A stretch of 64,000 nt of DNA. It comes from Miltoncostaea marina (GTDB lineage Bacteria; Actinomycetota; Thermoleophilia; Miltoncostaeales; Miltoncostaeaceae). The stretch covers positions 434,001 through 498,000 of the forward strand of contig NZ_CP064655.1 of assembly GCF_018141525.1 (NCBI RefSeq). The letters are read 5' to 3'. Both the position numbers and the translations under genes were made by a program. Position 1 is the first letter of the stretch. Each line of letters starts with the position of its first letter. The notes under the pieces were generated by a model that was not told the origin of the DNA, did no database searches, and saw only the letters and a list, made by a program, of their open reading frames with translations. Positions 41,752 to 51,220 of the stretch are shown here, in pieces.

Positions 41752-43701
41752 TCAGCGCTCCGTCGGGACCGCTCCAGTCGAATCCTCGCCCAAGGCGACC
41801 GCGGCATCGGGTGAGCCGATGCCTGCAACGCGTTGGACCGCGGCGACCGGGTTGTCGGCGAGTGCACGCAGATACTCGCGCTCGACTCGGGCGGCCACGA
41901 GGTTCCACGCGAACGGCGCGGCGGCGGTCCGCCCGGCAGCGCCGAGCCGTTCACGCAGCGCCGCGTCGGAGAGGAGGTCGGCGAGCGCGTCCGCGAGCGC
42001 ATCGGGGTCGCCGGGCGGTACGAGTCGGCCGCACCCTGGGGTCAAGACGTCCTGGTAGCCGGGGATGGCGGAGGCGACGACCGGAATGCCCTCAGCCATC
42101 GCTTCGGCGACGACGATGCCGAAGCTCTCGCCCCGCAGTGCGGGCGCGCAGAGCACGTCGGCGCGCCGGAGCAGCAGCCGCCGCTCGCCGTCGGGGAGCC
42201 GGCCGTGAGCGGTGATTCGGCCCGCCCCATCTGCGGCCGGGCACGCGCGCAGAAGCTCGTGCCGGTCCACCCCGATCAGGTCGAGGCGGACGCCCTCCGG
42301 AAGCCGGCCGAAGGCGGCCAGCAACACGTGCAGCCCCTTGCGAGGTTCGGGGCGCCCGACGAAGAGTATCCGCCGCTCGGCGCCGCCGGGCGCGATTCGG
42401 ATTGGGGGCTCCTCGGCGCCCGGCCAGACGCCGTTCGGGATCACGGCGTCGATACGCGACACGTGGCTCGCGCAGACGCTCGCCGGCCGTGATACCGCGA
42501 TGCGCGTCGTGAGACGGCGCAGCCGCCACCGAAAGAACGGCGCCAGGAGCCGGTAGTGGAGCGCCGTGTCGCTGTACATGTGGAAGGTCGCCACGAGGGG
42601 CGCACCCCGCCAGCGGAGGACGCTCGATGAGACCGCCGGGACGAGCGGCTCATGGACGTGCACGACGTCGTAGCCGCCCGACTCGAGAGCCCGGCGCGTA
42701 CGGCGCGCAGTCACCGGACCGAGCGCGATGCGCGCGATGGAGCCGTTGGCGCGCACCGGCACCGCCGCGCCGAGGAGGGTCACGCCGCGCTGCGCCCCGG
42801 TCGACGCCCCCGCCGCCAGCACGTCGACGGAGTGGCCGCGCGCACGGAGGGCCTCCGCGAGGCCGGCGACGTGCGTGCGGACACCGCCCGGGCGCGCCCA
42901 ATCGTACGGACAGATCAGCGCGATCCTGAGTGCAGCCGCGGGCGGCGTATGACGTTCCGGGCGCGGCGCGACGGCGCGGTCGCCGGCGCCTACACGGCCC
43001 GGGTGCAGGAGCAGCGCCATCGCGTATCCCGCGACCACAGCAACGACGCCGAGCACGACGTCGAGCACGAAATGGTTGCCCGTCGCGATGACCACGAGCG
43101 CGATCAACGGTCCCCACGCCAAGCCTGCCAAGCGGATCCACGCGCGATCCGTGGACGCCGCGACGGCCGCTCCGACGGCGAAGGCGAAGCCCGCGTGGAG
43201 GCTCGGCACGGCGGCAACCGGATTGTAGAAGGCCGTCACGAGCGGGGAGTCGAGCGCGAACGGCGTCTGCGAGCTCACGGTGTCGAGCACCCCCATGTCC
43301 GCCAGACGGGGCGGCGCAGTCGGGAAGAGGGCATAGACCGGCAGCGCGATCACCCAGGTCGCGAGCACGGTGGTCCGGAGCCGTGGGTACAGCGCCGGCC
43401 GCCGGCGATAGACCCATGCGAGCGCGGCCGGCACGACCGCGAACTGGGCGACCAGGTAGAGCTGGTTCAGCATCCACATGACGGGGTGCCCGAGCAGGTG
43501 TTCTTGGACCGCCTGCTCCATCCCGATCCCGAGCCGCGCCTGCAGCTCGACGATGGAGCGCGCGTTTTCGACCGCCGTCCCGAGGGGAGCGGTCGTGGCG
43601 CCGCGGGCGAGCGAGTACGCGAGGTAGGCGGCGACGAAGAGCAGTGCCTCACGCCGCCACGAGAGGATCCCCGGCGGCCGTCGCACGGCCAGGGCGCTCA
43701 T
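41752..43701 (-). CDS. PAP2-GT4 fusion: membrane phosphotransferase plus PimA-like glycosyltransferase
   Basis: 649 residues. The N-terminal 1-255 is a six-helix PAP2 domain with VPSLHAGFAFAVG and GNHFVLDVVLGVVA, the PSxH and H...D motifs seen in inositol-phosphoceramide-synthase-like phosphatases. The C-terminal 265-640 is a GT4 enzyme (LRIALICPYDWARPGGVRTH, YDVVHVHEPLVPAV, ILFVGRPEPRKGLHVLL, ESFGIVVAEAMAEGIPVV). No ATG/GTG start and no ribosome site lies at the junction, so this looks like a true fusion. It overlaps the upstream flippase-like gene by four bases. Probable glycolipid synthesis: the PAP2 half makes or processes the lipid head group that the GT half glycosylates. Confidence 0.85.
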   Translation of the reverse strand: MSALAVRRPPGILSWRREALLFVAAYLAYSLARGATTAPLGTAVENARSIVELQARLGIGMEQAVQEHLLGHPVMWMLNQLYLVAQFAVVPAALAWVYRRRPALYPRLRTTVLATWVIALPVYALFPTAPPRLADMGVLDTVSSQTPFALDSPLVTAFYNPVAAVPSLHAGFAFAVGAAVAASTDRAWIRLAGLAWGPLIALVVIATGNHFVLDVVLGVVAVVAGYAMALLLHPGRVGAGDRAVAPRPERHTPPAAALRIALICPYDWARPGGVRTHVAGLAEALRARGHSVDVLAAGASTGAQRGVTLLGAAVPVRANGSIARIALGPVTARRTRRALESGGYDVVHVHEPLVPAVSSSVLRWRGAPLVATFHMYSDTALHYRLLAPFFRWRLRRLTTRIAVSRPASVCASHVSRIDAVIPNGVWPGAEEPPIRIAPGGAERRILFVGRPEPRKGLHVLLAAFGRLPEGVRLDLIGVDRHELLRACPAADGAGRITAHGRLPDGERRLLLRRADVLCAPALRGESFGIVVAEAMAEGIPVVASAIPGYQDVLTPGCGRLVPPGDPDALADALADLLSDAALRERLGAAGRTAAAPFAWNLVAARVEREYLRALADNPVAAVQRVAGIGSPDAAVALGEDSTGAVPTER

Positions 43702-44762
43702 CCGGCTCCACCGAGCGGTCGGCGAAGGTTGCGCGCGGCCGCGTAGAGGCGCCCGAGGTCCTCGCCCTGGCGGGCGAGGGTCAGCGCACCGACGAGCGCG
43801 ACGGGGCCGGACTGGACCAGCTGCAGGATTACACCGACAGCCACCGCCGTGGCGGGGGGCACGCCATAGGAGGCGACGAGCGGCAGCGCGGCGGCGGCCT
43901 GGAACACGCCGACGTTCCCCGGCAGCAGCGGGACCGTCTGCGCGACGCTGACGCTTACGAGCACGAGCGCCGCGGCCTCCCAGCCCCCCGCAATGTCGAA
44001 CGCCCGCAGGACGGCGTACACGCCGCCCCCCTGCGCGATCCAGCCGCCGAAGCTCGCGGCCAGGAGCGGGACGAGGACGTCCCGCCGGCGGAGCGAGCGG
44101 TGGCCGAGGGCGACGGACGCCCAGACTCGCCGCACGGTTTGAGCCGCGCGAGCGACCAAGCCGCGTGCCGCGCCCCCTGTCCGCGTGCGGAACCGGAACG
44201 CAGCGGCGAGCACGAGCAGCCACATCGCTGCGAGGGCGACGACGACGAGCCAGACGCCGATGGGCAGCGGCAGCAGCAGCCCGACGCCGGCGACCAGCAT
44301 GACCCACGCCGCCGTGGATACGAGCGTCTCGGTCACCGCGGAGCCGACCACCGCCGCCAGCTGCGCGGACCCGCCGTCGCTGGTCAGCCGGGCGTGGACC
44401 ATGGCCACCCTGGCCGCCTCCCCGACACGGCCCACGAGCACGGTGTTGAGCAGCGCGCCGACCGTCACGGGCGTCATCACGCTGCCGAGGGGCACCGGGC
44501 GGTCGCCGAGCGCGGGCGCCAGGGTGCTTCTCCAGGCGACCGCCTTCATCGGAAGCGTCGCCAGGTGCAGCATCGCTGCGGTCAGCAGGAGGAGCCACGC
44601 GTGCACGCTCTCCAGCGAGGCGAGCGTCTCCCACTCCAGCCGCCACAGCGCCGCCGCGACGACGGCGAGCGCGAGCACGGCGGCGACGAGCCTTGATGCC
44701 GTGGGTGCGGCGGCTCGCATGGCGTGGCCGGGCGGCCCGCCGCGGGCGTTCCGACGCGGCAT
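43698..44762 (-). CDS. LPG-synthase-TM/UPF0104 family membrane protein (flippase-like)
   Basis: About 354 residues from the chosen start. Eight or more hydrophobic segments. Family text TPVTVGALLNTVLVGRVGEA, AAVVGSAVTETLVSTAAWVM and VAQTVPLLPGNVGVFQAAAA. Members are related to lysylphosphatidylglycerol synthase flippase domains. Start uncertain: ATG at 44837, 44762 or 44720; none has a good ribosome site. Overlap with the PAP2-GT4 gene (ATGA) makes an operon, fitting export of the lipid that the fusion makes. Confidence 0.8.
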   Translation of the reverse strand: MPRRNARGGPPGHAMRAAAPTASRLVAAVLALAVVAAALWRLEWETLASLESVHAWLLLLTAAMLHLATLPMKAVAWRSTLAPALGDRPVPLGSVMTPVTVGALLNTVLVGRVGEAARVAMVHARLTSDGGSAQLAAVVGSAVTETLVSTAAWVMLVAGVGLLLPLPIGVWLVVVALAAMWLLVLAAAFRFRTRTGGAARGLVARAAQTVRRVWASVALGHRSLRRRDVLVPLLAASFGGWIAQGGGVYAVLRAFDIAGGWEAAALVLVSVSVAQTVPLLPGNVGVFQAAAALPLVASYGVPPATAVAVGVILQLVQSGPVALVGALTLARQGEDLGRLYAAARNLRRPLGGAG

Positions 44763-44929
44763 GGACCACACGTGTCGTCGCGTCCGCGCGTCGCTCCACC
44801 GGGGGGCCTGCGTCACCGTCCGGACGCTACCCCCCATTCCCTCGTATGAGGCCCGTCATCGCCCCGGACGGCCGTTTTTCGACGCCTGGCGTCATAGGCC
44901 CGTCACGATCCTGCTCTAGACAATGCGCC

Positions 44930-45703
44930 ATGACGACTCGACCGCCCGCTCCGCCTCCCGCCACGCCGACCGCGGCCGGGCCGCTGCGCGCTTCGACCCG
45001 GCGGCATACCGGAGCCGCCGGGCAGCGACGCCGCTGGTCGCGCCGTGCGCGCTCGTGGAACGACGGCGTTGCGGCGAACGCCGGCCTGACGGCCGTCATC
45101 GATGCGGTGGTGACGTCGGTGGCCGCCCGCCCCGGGATGCGTGTCCTCGACATGGGCTGCGGCTCGGGCCAAGTCACGATTCCGCTCGCGCGTGCGGGTG
45201 CCGAGGTGATCGCCGTCGATGTCAGCCCGGCGATGATCCGCCTCCTCCGCGAGAACGCCGCGCGTGAGGCGCTGACCAACATCCGCCCCGTCGTGGACGC
45301 GCTCGAAAACCTCCGTCTTCCCGCGGCCTCGCTGGACGCGGTCGTCTCGAATTACGCCCTGCACCACCTCGCGGACGACGACAAGCGCCGGCTCCTCCGC
45401 GCGGCCACCGTCTGGTTGCGTCCGGGCGGTCATCTCATCATCGGGGACCTAATGCTGGGCCGGGGGGGCAGCGCGCATGACCGTGCAGTGATCCGCGGGA
45501 AGATCGCGGCGCTGGGGCGGCGTGGGCCCGGGGGATGGTGGCGTATCGCGAAGAACTCCTGGAGGTTCATGGCCCGCACGTGCGAGCGCCCGCTGCCGCT
45601 GTCGGCGTGGGCGCAGCTTCTGGAGGAGACCGGCTTCGCGGACGTGTCGGGCCGGTCGGTGGTCGCGGAAGCCGGCCTGGTCCGCGGCAGCCGCCCGGCC
45701 TAG
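44930..45703 (+). CDS. Class I SAM-dependent methyltransferase
   Basis: 257 residues. A basic, proline/arginine-rich leader (1-45) precedes the fold. Motif I VLDMGCGSGQVTIPLARAG, acidic VIAVDVSPAMIRLLREN, and motif IV LDAVVSNYALHHLADDDKRR are all present, and GGHLIIGDLMLGRGG is the next strand. Substrate unknown; the C-terminal region (SWRFMARTCERPLPLSAWAQ) is less usual. ATG 44930. Divergent from the flippase/PAP2-GT4 operon and seven bases before the next gene. Confidence 0.85.
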   Translation: MTTRPPAPPPATPTAAGPLRASTRRHTGAAGQRRRWSRRARSWNDGVAANAGLTAVIDAVVTSVAARPGMRVLDMGCGSGQVTIPLARAGAEVIAVDVSPAMIRLLRENAAREALTNIRPVVDALENLRLPAASLDAVVSNYALHHLADDDKRRLLRAATVWLRPGGHLIIGDLMLGRGGSAHDRAVIRGKIAALGRRGPGGWWRIAKNSWRFMARTCERPLPLSAWAQLLEETGFADVSGRSVVAEAGLVRGSRPA

Positions 45704-45710
45704 AGCCCTC

Positions 45711-46688
45711 GTGCGCCGACGCCGCTCGATGCGCCGACGCGCCGTCGCGGCGGTCGCCCTCGTCGCCCTGGCGGCGTTCCTGGTCCGCGGGGTCATCGAC
45801 GCGCTGAGCAGCGCCTCGGATCCGCCGTACGTATCCCCGAGCGGCCCGGTGGTTGAGATCCTGGTCGGTCGTGAACGGACCCAACGAGTCGATCTGACCT
45901 CGGCGATGCGCGATGGCGTGCCGGATCTCGTACGTGCGCGCGCGCTGCTCGCGGAGAAGGTGCCGCGGCGGTGGGTCGTGAGGACGGGGCGAGCGACCGT
46001 GATCTACCGGCTCGACACCCGGCTCGCGCTGCGCGCCGTCCGGGCTCGAGGTGACCGGTCCTCGATCCGCGTCGCTGCGCGGCCGGTCGCCTCCACAGTC
46101 GCAGCGCCCGTCGTCGCGCAGGCGCTGCGCAACAACTGCGAATCGGCTGCGCTGGAGGTCCTACTCGCCACCGTCGGCCGTCGCGCCCCCCAACTGCAGC
46201 TCCAGGCGGCGCTTCCGGTGAGCGGCGCACCCGACCCCGTGGGGTACGGGCCGTCGCGGGTGTGGGGCGATCCCGAGCTGGGCTACGTGGGGCGTCCAGA
46301 CGGTGGCGGCACGGCGGGCGGCTTCGGTGTGTTCCAGGCTCCCGTTATGCGGGTCGCGGAGGGTCTTGGGGCGCGACTCGACGACCTCAGCGGCCGTACG
46401 TCGGGGGAGATCGTGGCCCGCGTGCGGTCCGGTACGGCGGTGATGGTCTGGATCGGGCTCTCCGACGGTCCGTACGGCGAGTGGCGCTCGCCGGCCGGGC
46501 GGCGCGTGCGCGTCAACTTCGGGGAGCACACCGTCGTCCTCAACGGCGTCACGAGGGACGGCCGCCTGCGGGTCGTGAACGTCCTACGGGGTACGCGCGA
46601 GCTCTGGACGAGATCCGATTTCGAGGTCATGTGGAATCGGCTTGGTCGGCGGGCGATCGGCGCACCTGTCGACCCGGCGCGCGCGTAG
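45711..46688 (+). CDS. C39-type cysteine peptidase-like exported protein
   Basis: 325 residues. A basic start and signal/anchor helix (AVAAVALVALAAFLVRG) precede an N-terminal domain of about 100 residues. The C-terminal Peptidase_C39_2-like part has the cysteine in NNCESAALEVLLATVG, GDPELGYVGRPDGGG, and the histidine in FGEHTVVLNGVTRDG. A similar group of proteins is common in actinobacteria; the substrate is unknown. GTG 45711 or ATG 45729. The 3' end overlaps the convergent histidine-kinase gene by 62 bases. Confidence 0.75.
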   Translation: MRRRRSMRRRAVAAVALVALAAFLVRGVIDALSSASDPPYVSPSGPVVEILVGRERTQRVDLTSAMRDGVPDLVRARALLAEKVPRRWVVRTGRATVIYRLDTRLALRAVRARGDRSSIRVAARPVASTVAAPVVAQALRNNCESAALEVLLATVGRRAPQLQLQAALPVSGAPDPVGYGPSRVWGDPELGYVGRPDGGGTAGGFGVFQAPVMRVAEGLGARLDDLSGRTSGEIVARVRSGTAVMVWIGLSDGPYGEWRSPAGRRVRVNFGEHTVVLNGVTRDGRLRVVNVLRGTRELWTRSDFEVMWNRLGRRAIGAPVDPARA

Positions 46689-48075
46689 CCGCCCGCCCCT
46701 GTGCCCTGTCGCGCGCCGATCCTCCGGCCGCGGGCGGGCCGCCCGGCGCGGGGAGCGAGAGGACGAACGACGAGCCGCCGCCCGTCGTCTCGACCCCGAG
46801 GTCGCCGCCTTGTGCAACCGCCAGCCCTCGGGCGATGGTGAGCCCGAGCCCCGCGCCGCCGCTCCGGTCGCCGGCGTGCGCGCCGCGATAGAAGCGGTCG
46901 AAGAGCCGGACGCCTTCGTCGGCGGCGAAGCCGGGCCCGTCGTCGCGAACTCGCACGACAGCCCTATCGGCCTCGCGCCCGGTGGACATCCGGACGCAGC
47001 CGCCGTCGGGAGCGTACTTCAGGGCGTTGCTCAAGAGGTTGGTGATGATCTGGACGACGGCGTCCCGGTCGGCGACGGCGGCCGTCGGCGGCACGTCGAG
47101 CTCGAGCCCGAGGCCCCGGATCTCGAAGGCGGCGGCGAGCGCGCCGTGAGCCTCACGGGCGAGCGCATCGAGGGAGACGATCTCAGGATGGAGCGTCGGC
47201 GGGTGTGCCTCCGACTCGGCGAGGCGCTCGATCTGGCCGATCAGCCTGCTGAGGCGGAGCGTCTCGATATGAAGCGTTGCGAGCCCGGCTTCGTCGAACG
47301 GCATTACGCCGTCCTGCATGGCCTCGATGCGGCTCTGCAGCAGCATGAGCGGGGTCCGCAACTCGTGAGAGAGGTCTTGAGCCAACTGCCGGCGCGCTCG
47401 CTGCTGGCGATCGAGGTCCTCGGCGAGATGGCTGAGCGACTCGCCCAGCTCCCGCACCTCGCGGGAACCCGACGGCGGCAGGGGCGGCGGCCGGCGTCCG
47501 CTGCCGAGGGCGCGGGCCGCCTCCGAGAGGCGCTGCAGCGGGCGGGAGAGTCTCCCTGCCACGAAAAGTCCGGCGATGATCGCCACGATTCCGGCGACCC
47601 CGGCGGCGACAAGGTGCGCCCGATCGAGCTCACGCCGAAGTGCGTCGTCGGCCGGCATGTTGCCCCGGGGGCCGAGAGCGTACATCTCGAGCGACGCGAC
47701 GTCGGAACCGTCCGGTCCGCGAACGGGCAGCCGCGCGACCCGCCGGAAGGTGGCGCCGTCGCTCTCCAGCTTGGTCGTGTCGAGGAGCACGCGTGCCCCG
47801 GCGAGGAGGCGGTAGTCGTACCCGGTCAGGATGAGTTCGTGGGCGAGGAGGTCGAGGCTTCGCTCCGCCCATCGGCCGGACCGTCCGTACGCAGCCTCCG
47901 CGAGCGCGACGGAGCTCTCGCCCGCCTCGTCCGTCCGCTGCGCGAGATACGAGTCGAAACGCTCGTGGAGACCGAAGCTCGTCAGCAGCGCTGCGACGAG
48001 CGTCGTCAGCGCCGCGATCCCGACGAACGCCGCGACGAGTCGGGCTCGCAACCCGAACCCGGCCGCCCGGCTCAT
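46627..48075 (-). CDS. Sensor histidine kinase
   Basis: 482 residues. Membrane helix (VAAFVGIAALTTLVAALLTS), extracytoplasmic sensor about 35-150, second helix (LVAAGVAGIVAIIAGLFVAG), HAMP, then HisKA with the phosphorylated histidine in DLSHELRTPLMLLQS. The HATPase has the N-box in QIITNLLSNALKYAPDGG, G1 DDGPGFAADEG and G2 GGAGLGLTIARG. ATG 48075 overlaps the response regulator stop. The C-terminal tail (about 25 residues) is basic and overlaps the C39 gene. Confidence 0.93.
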   Translation of the reverse strand: MSRAAGFGLRARLVAAFVGIAALTTLVAALLTSFGLHERFDSYLAQRTDEAGESSVALAEAAYGRSGRWAERSLDLLAHELILTGYDYRLLAGARVLLDTTKLESDGATFRRVARLPVRGPDGSDVASLEMYALGPRGNMPADDALRRELDRAHLVAAGVAGIVAIIAGLFVAGRLSRPLQRLSEAARALGSGRRPPPLPPSGSREVRELGESLSHLAEDLDRQQRARRQLAQDLSHELRTPLMLLQSRIEAMQDGVMPFDEAGLATLHIETLRLSRLIGQIERLAESEAHPPTLHPEIVSLDALAREAHGALAAAFEIRGLGLELDVPPTAAVADRDAVVQIITNLLSNALKYAPDGGCVRMSTGREADRAVVRVRDDGPGFAADEGVRLFDRFYRGAHAGDRSGGAGLGLTIARGLAVAQGGDLGVETTGGGSSFVLSLPAPGGPPAAGGSARDRAQGRAATRAPGRQVRRSPADQADST

Positions 48076-48800
48076 CCCTGCTCGTCGAGGCGGTAGCCCA
48101 CGCCGTAGACGGTCGTCACGTATTCCGCTGCTCCCGGCACCGCCTCGTCCAGCTTCTTGCGCATGCGCATCACGTGGACGTCGATCGTCCGCTCGAAGCC
48201 GTCGACGTCCGGCCCCTGCAGCGTCTGCAGCAGCTCGAAGCGCGAGAACACGCGCCGCGGCTGGCGGGCGAGGGTGGCCAGCAGGCGGAACTCGGTGGCG
48301 GTCAGCGGGACCGTAGTGCCGGCGAGACGTGCCTCATGGGCCGCAAGGTCGAGCTCGAGCCGGCCGCCGTCGATCACGAGCAGATCCATGGGCGGCTGCT
48401 CCGAACCGGGCGCTCGGCGCAGGATCGCCCGCGCGCGCGCGACGAGTTCCCTGGGCGAGAATGGCTTGACCAGGTAGTCGTCCGCGCCCAGCGCGAGGCC
48501 ACGCAGGCGGTCGGCCTCCGCCGCCTTCGCGGTCAGCATCATGATCGGGACGGCCGTATGGCGTCGCAGTCGGACGCAGACCTCCTCGCCCGGGATGTCC
48601 GGGAGCTTGAGGTCGAGGACGATCAGGTCGGGCGGCTGTGTGGCGACGGACTCCAGGGCCCGCTGACCGGTCATGGCCGTCCGGACGCGGAAGCCGTCGC
48701 GGCGCAGGTAGGCGGACGCCACTTCGATGATGCCCGGCTCGTCGTCGACCACGAGCACCGAGCGGCTCGCGGGTGGAGCCGCCGGTCCTCGTGTCGTCAT
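48072..48800 (-). CDS. OmpR-family response regulator
   Basis: 242 residues. Receiver domain: VLVVDDEPGIIEVASAYLR, phospho-aspartate in LIVLDLKLPDIPG, and K in LVKPFSPREL. C-terminal winged helix: VPLTATEFRLLATLARQPRR and RTIDVHVMRMRKKLDEAV. ATG 48800 lies five bases after the DUF305 stop, and its own stop overlaps the kinase. Together they form a DUF305-response regulator-kinase operon, suggesting metal or envelope-stress sensing. Confidence 0.95.
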   Translation of the reverse strand: MTTRGPAAPPASRSVLVVDDEPGIIEVASAYLRRDGFRVRTAMTGQRALESVATQPPDLIVLDLKLPDIPGEEVCVRLRRHTAVPIMMLTAKAAEADRLRGLALGADDYLVKPFSPRELVARARAILRRAPGSEQPPMDLLVIDGGRLELDLAAHEARLAGTTVPLTATEFRLLATLARQPRRVFSRFELLQTLQGPDVDGFERTIDVHVMRMRKKLDEAVPGAAEYVTTVYGVGYRLDEQG

Positions 48801-48804
48801 GGCC

Positions 48805-49431
48805 TCAGCCCTCGGGGAACCACTCGTCGCGCCACTCCTGCATCTGGCCGATCTCGGCGGCCTGAGCGCTGATGATGTCATCCGCGACCGTGCGGACCTC
48901 GTCGCGCGGAGAGCCCTGCAGGACCTGCTCGGCCATGGTGATCGCGCTTGCATGGTGGGGGATCATCGCCTCGAGGAACGCGGCATCGAACTCGGCGCCC
49001 GTCGCCGTCTCAAGGTCCCCCATGTCCATCGCCGCGTGCGGTCCCGTCTCGCTCGGCGTGAGCTCCTCGCCGAACCACTCGCGGTGCCACGCGCGCATCT
49101 GCGCGATCTCCCGCTCCTGCGCGGAGACGATCTCCTGCGCGACCCTGCGGATCTCGGGCCGCTGGCTCTTCTCCAGCGCCATGTTCGCCATCGCGACGGC
49201 GGACTCGTGGTGCGGCACCATCTGCTCGAGGAACGACCGCTCGTCCAGACCCGACTCGCCGTCCTCGGACATGTCGGTCCCCATGTCCATGTCCATCCCC
49301 GTGTCCATGTCGGACATGGCGGCGTCGTCTCCGTGGTCGCCGCCGGCCCAAATGGCCGCGCCGATACCGACGCCGCCGGCGATCGCGACCACAGCCACCA
49401 CCGCCAAGATCGCCCAGAAGCGATTCGTCAC
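48805..49431 (-). CDS. DUF305 family protein with two metal motifs
   Basis: 208 residues. One N-terminal membrane helix (FWAILAVVAVVAIAGGVGIG), a methionine/aspartate-rich linker (SDMDTGMDMDMGTDMSEDG), then two DUF305 repeats, FLEQMVPHHESAVAMANMAL and FLEAMIPHHASAITMAEQVL. The methionine-rich linker and paired histidines fit Cu(I)/Cu(II) binding outside the membrane. It is the first gene of the operon with the two-component system, a natural reporter or sensor partner. ATG 49431. Confidence 0.93.
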   Translation of the reverse strand: MTNRFWAILAVVAVVAIAGGVGIGAAIWAGGDHGDDAAMSDMDTGMDMDMGTDMSEDGESGLDERSFLEQMVPHHESAVAMANMALEKSQRPEIRRVAQEIVSAQEREIAQMRAWHREWFGEELTPSETGPHAAMDMGDLETATGAEFDAAFLEAMIPHHASAITMAEQVLQGSPRDEVRTVADDIISAQAAEIGQMQEWRDEWFPEG

Positions 49432-49834
49432 CGAGGCCTCCTCATACCCGTGTCATTGTTGATGGGTATCACGGCCGTGTATCGGAACGATGACGATCGC
49501 CGGCGGTCGCGGCGGCTAGCACGGGCGCTCGCCGGCCGCGTGCCGTGCGGCAGGGCGGCGATGCAGGGCGAGCGATGACGAACTGATGACGAGCGACCGC
49601 GCCGGGCTTGCACGGCGGCGTGCCGGGTGACACGGTCCGCACGCATGGAACCAGGCGTCCACGTGGCGATCAGGTGGGAGCGGGAAACGGCTGGGCCGCA
49701 GGCGCGCGTCTGCGCGTCGCCTCGTAAGCAGGCCGATCTGACGATCCGGCCCGAGCCCGGTTGACGCGCCGTCCGCCGGGTTGCTCGCCGGATCGCTGCG
49801 GCGGGCGGCAGATCCCCGAGGGAACCACGGGCCG

Positions 49835-51220
49835 GTGACCAACGCGGTCCAGATCGCCGCAGCGCTCTTCCTGGTGCTGCTGAACGGCTTCTTCGTCGCC
49901 GCCGAGTTCTCGCTCGCCCGCGCGCGGATGACCCGTCTCGACCAGCTGGCCGACGCCGGCCGGCGCGGGGCCGTGCTCGCGCGCGAGCAGGTCCGGCACA
50001 TCGACCGCTACCTCGCCGCCTGCCAGCTGGGCATCACGCTCGCCAGCCTGGGCCTCGGCTGGCTGGGCGAGCCGGCGTTCGCGCAGCTCTTCAAGCCCGC
50101 GTTCGAGGCCGTCGGCTTCGGCGCGGGCTCCTCGACCGCGACGGCCGTGGTGCTCGCCTTCATCATCATCACGGTGCTGCACGTGGTGGTCGGCGAGCTC
50201 GCGCCGAAGTCGGTGGCGATCCAGCGCGCCGAGGCGACGGCCCTCAGCATCTCCCGCCCGCTCGAGTGGTTCCGGATCGTCTTCTCGCCGTTCATCGTGC
50301 TGATGAACGGCGCCGGCAACGCCCTCGTGCGGCTCCTGGGCGTGCAACCGGCGACCGAGAGCGAGCTCGCCTCCTCCCCGGAGGACCTCCAGATCCTGAT
50401 CGCGCAGAGTGAGGAGGGCGGCGCGATCGAGCCGGAGGAGGCGGACATGCTGGAGGGCGTCTTCGGCCTCCAGGAGACGCTGACCCGCGACATCATGACC
50501 CCGCGCCCGGAGGTGATGACCCTCGACGCGGGCTCGCCCGTCCGGTCGGCCCTCACCGAGGCCCTCGCCACCCGCCACAGCCGCTTCCCCGTGCTGAACG
50601 GCGACGGCGTCCGCGGCGTCGTGCACCTGAGCCAGCTCGCCCGCGGCCTGCTGGAGCACGGCGAGCAGGTGCCGGTCTCCCAGCTCTGCGGCGCGGCCAT
50701 GTTCGTGCCGGAGACCCAGCCGGTCGACGACCTGCTGCGCCAGATGCAGAGCCGCCGCGCGTCCCTCGCCGTCGTGCTCGACGAGTACGGCGACTTCGCC
50801 GGCGTCGTGACCATCGAGGACGTGATCGAGGAGATCGTCGGCGAGATCGACGACGAGCGCGACCGCGCGCCGGCGGTCGACCACCGCCCGGACGGCCGGC
50901 TGATGGTGCGCGGTCACGTCCCGCTCGAGGACCTCGCCGACCACGGCGTGGAGCTCGTCGACGAGACCGTCACCTCGGTCGGCGGCCTCGTGTTCACGAA
51001 GCTCGGGCGGCTGCCGCGGACCGGCGACAGCGTGACCGCCGACGGCTGGCAGCTCACCGTGGAGGCGACCCGCGGCACCCGCGTCGTCCTCGTCGCGATC
51101 GAGGGGGCGGGTGAGGCCGCCACTGAGTCGCGCCGCCCCGGCCGGCAGCACGTGGCTCTGGGCGGGGGGCATGCGGGGCCGCCGCAAGACTCCGCCTCCG
51201 GTGGGATCGCGATACCGTGA
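49835..51220 (+). CDS. CorC/HlyC-family membrane protein (CNNM, DUF21-CBS)
   Basis: 461 residues. The DUF21 membrane domain ([57 protein letters not shown]) precedes two CBS domains ([16 protein letters not shown] and the following repeat). A CorC_HlyC transporter-associated domain ([20 protein letters not shown]) comes after them. Probably an Mg2+/Co2+ efflux-type protein. GTG 49835 has a GAGGGA site. The stop overlaps the thioredoxin gene (GTGA). Confidence 0.92.
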   Translation: MTNAVQIAAALFLVLLNGFFVAAEFSLARARMTRLDQLADAGRRGAVLAREQVRHIDRYLAACQLGITLASLGLGWLGEPAFAQLFKPAFEAVGFGAGSSTATAVVLAFIIITVLHVVVGELAPKSVAIQRAEATALSISRPLEWFRIVFSPFIVLMNGAGNALVRLLGVQPATESELASSPEDLQILIAQSEEGGAIEPEEADMLEGVFGLQETLTRDIMTPRPEVMTLDAGSPVRSALTEALATRHSRFPVLNGDGVRGVVHLSQLARGLLEHGEQVPVSQLCGAAMFVPETQPVDDLLRQMQSRRASLAVVLDEYGDFAGVVTIEDVIEEIVGEIDDERDRAPAVDHRPDGRLMVRGHVPLEDLADHGVELVDETVTSVGGLVFTKLGRLPRTGDSVTADGWQLTVEATRGTRVVLVAIEGAGEAATESRRPGRQHVALGGGHAGPPQDSASGGIAIP

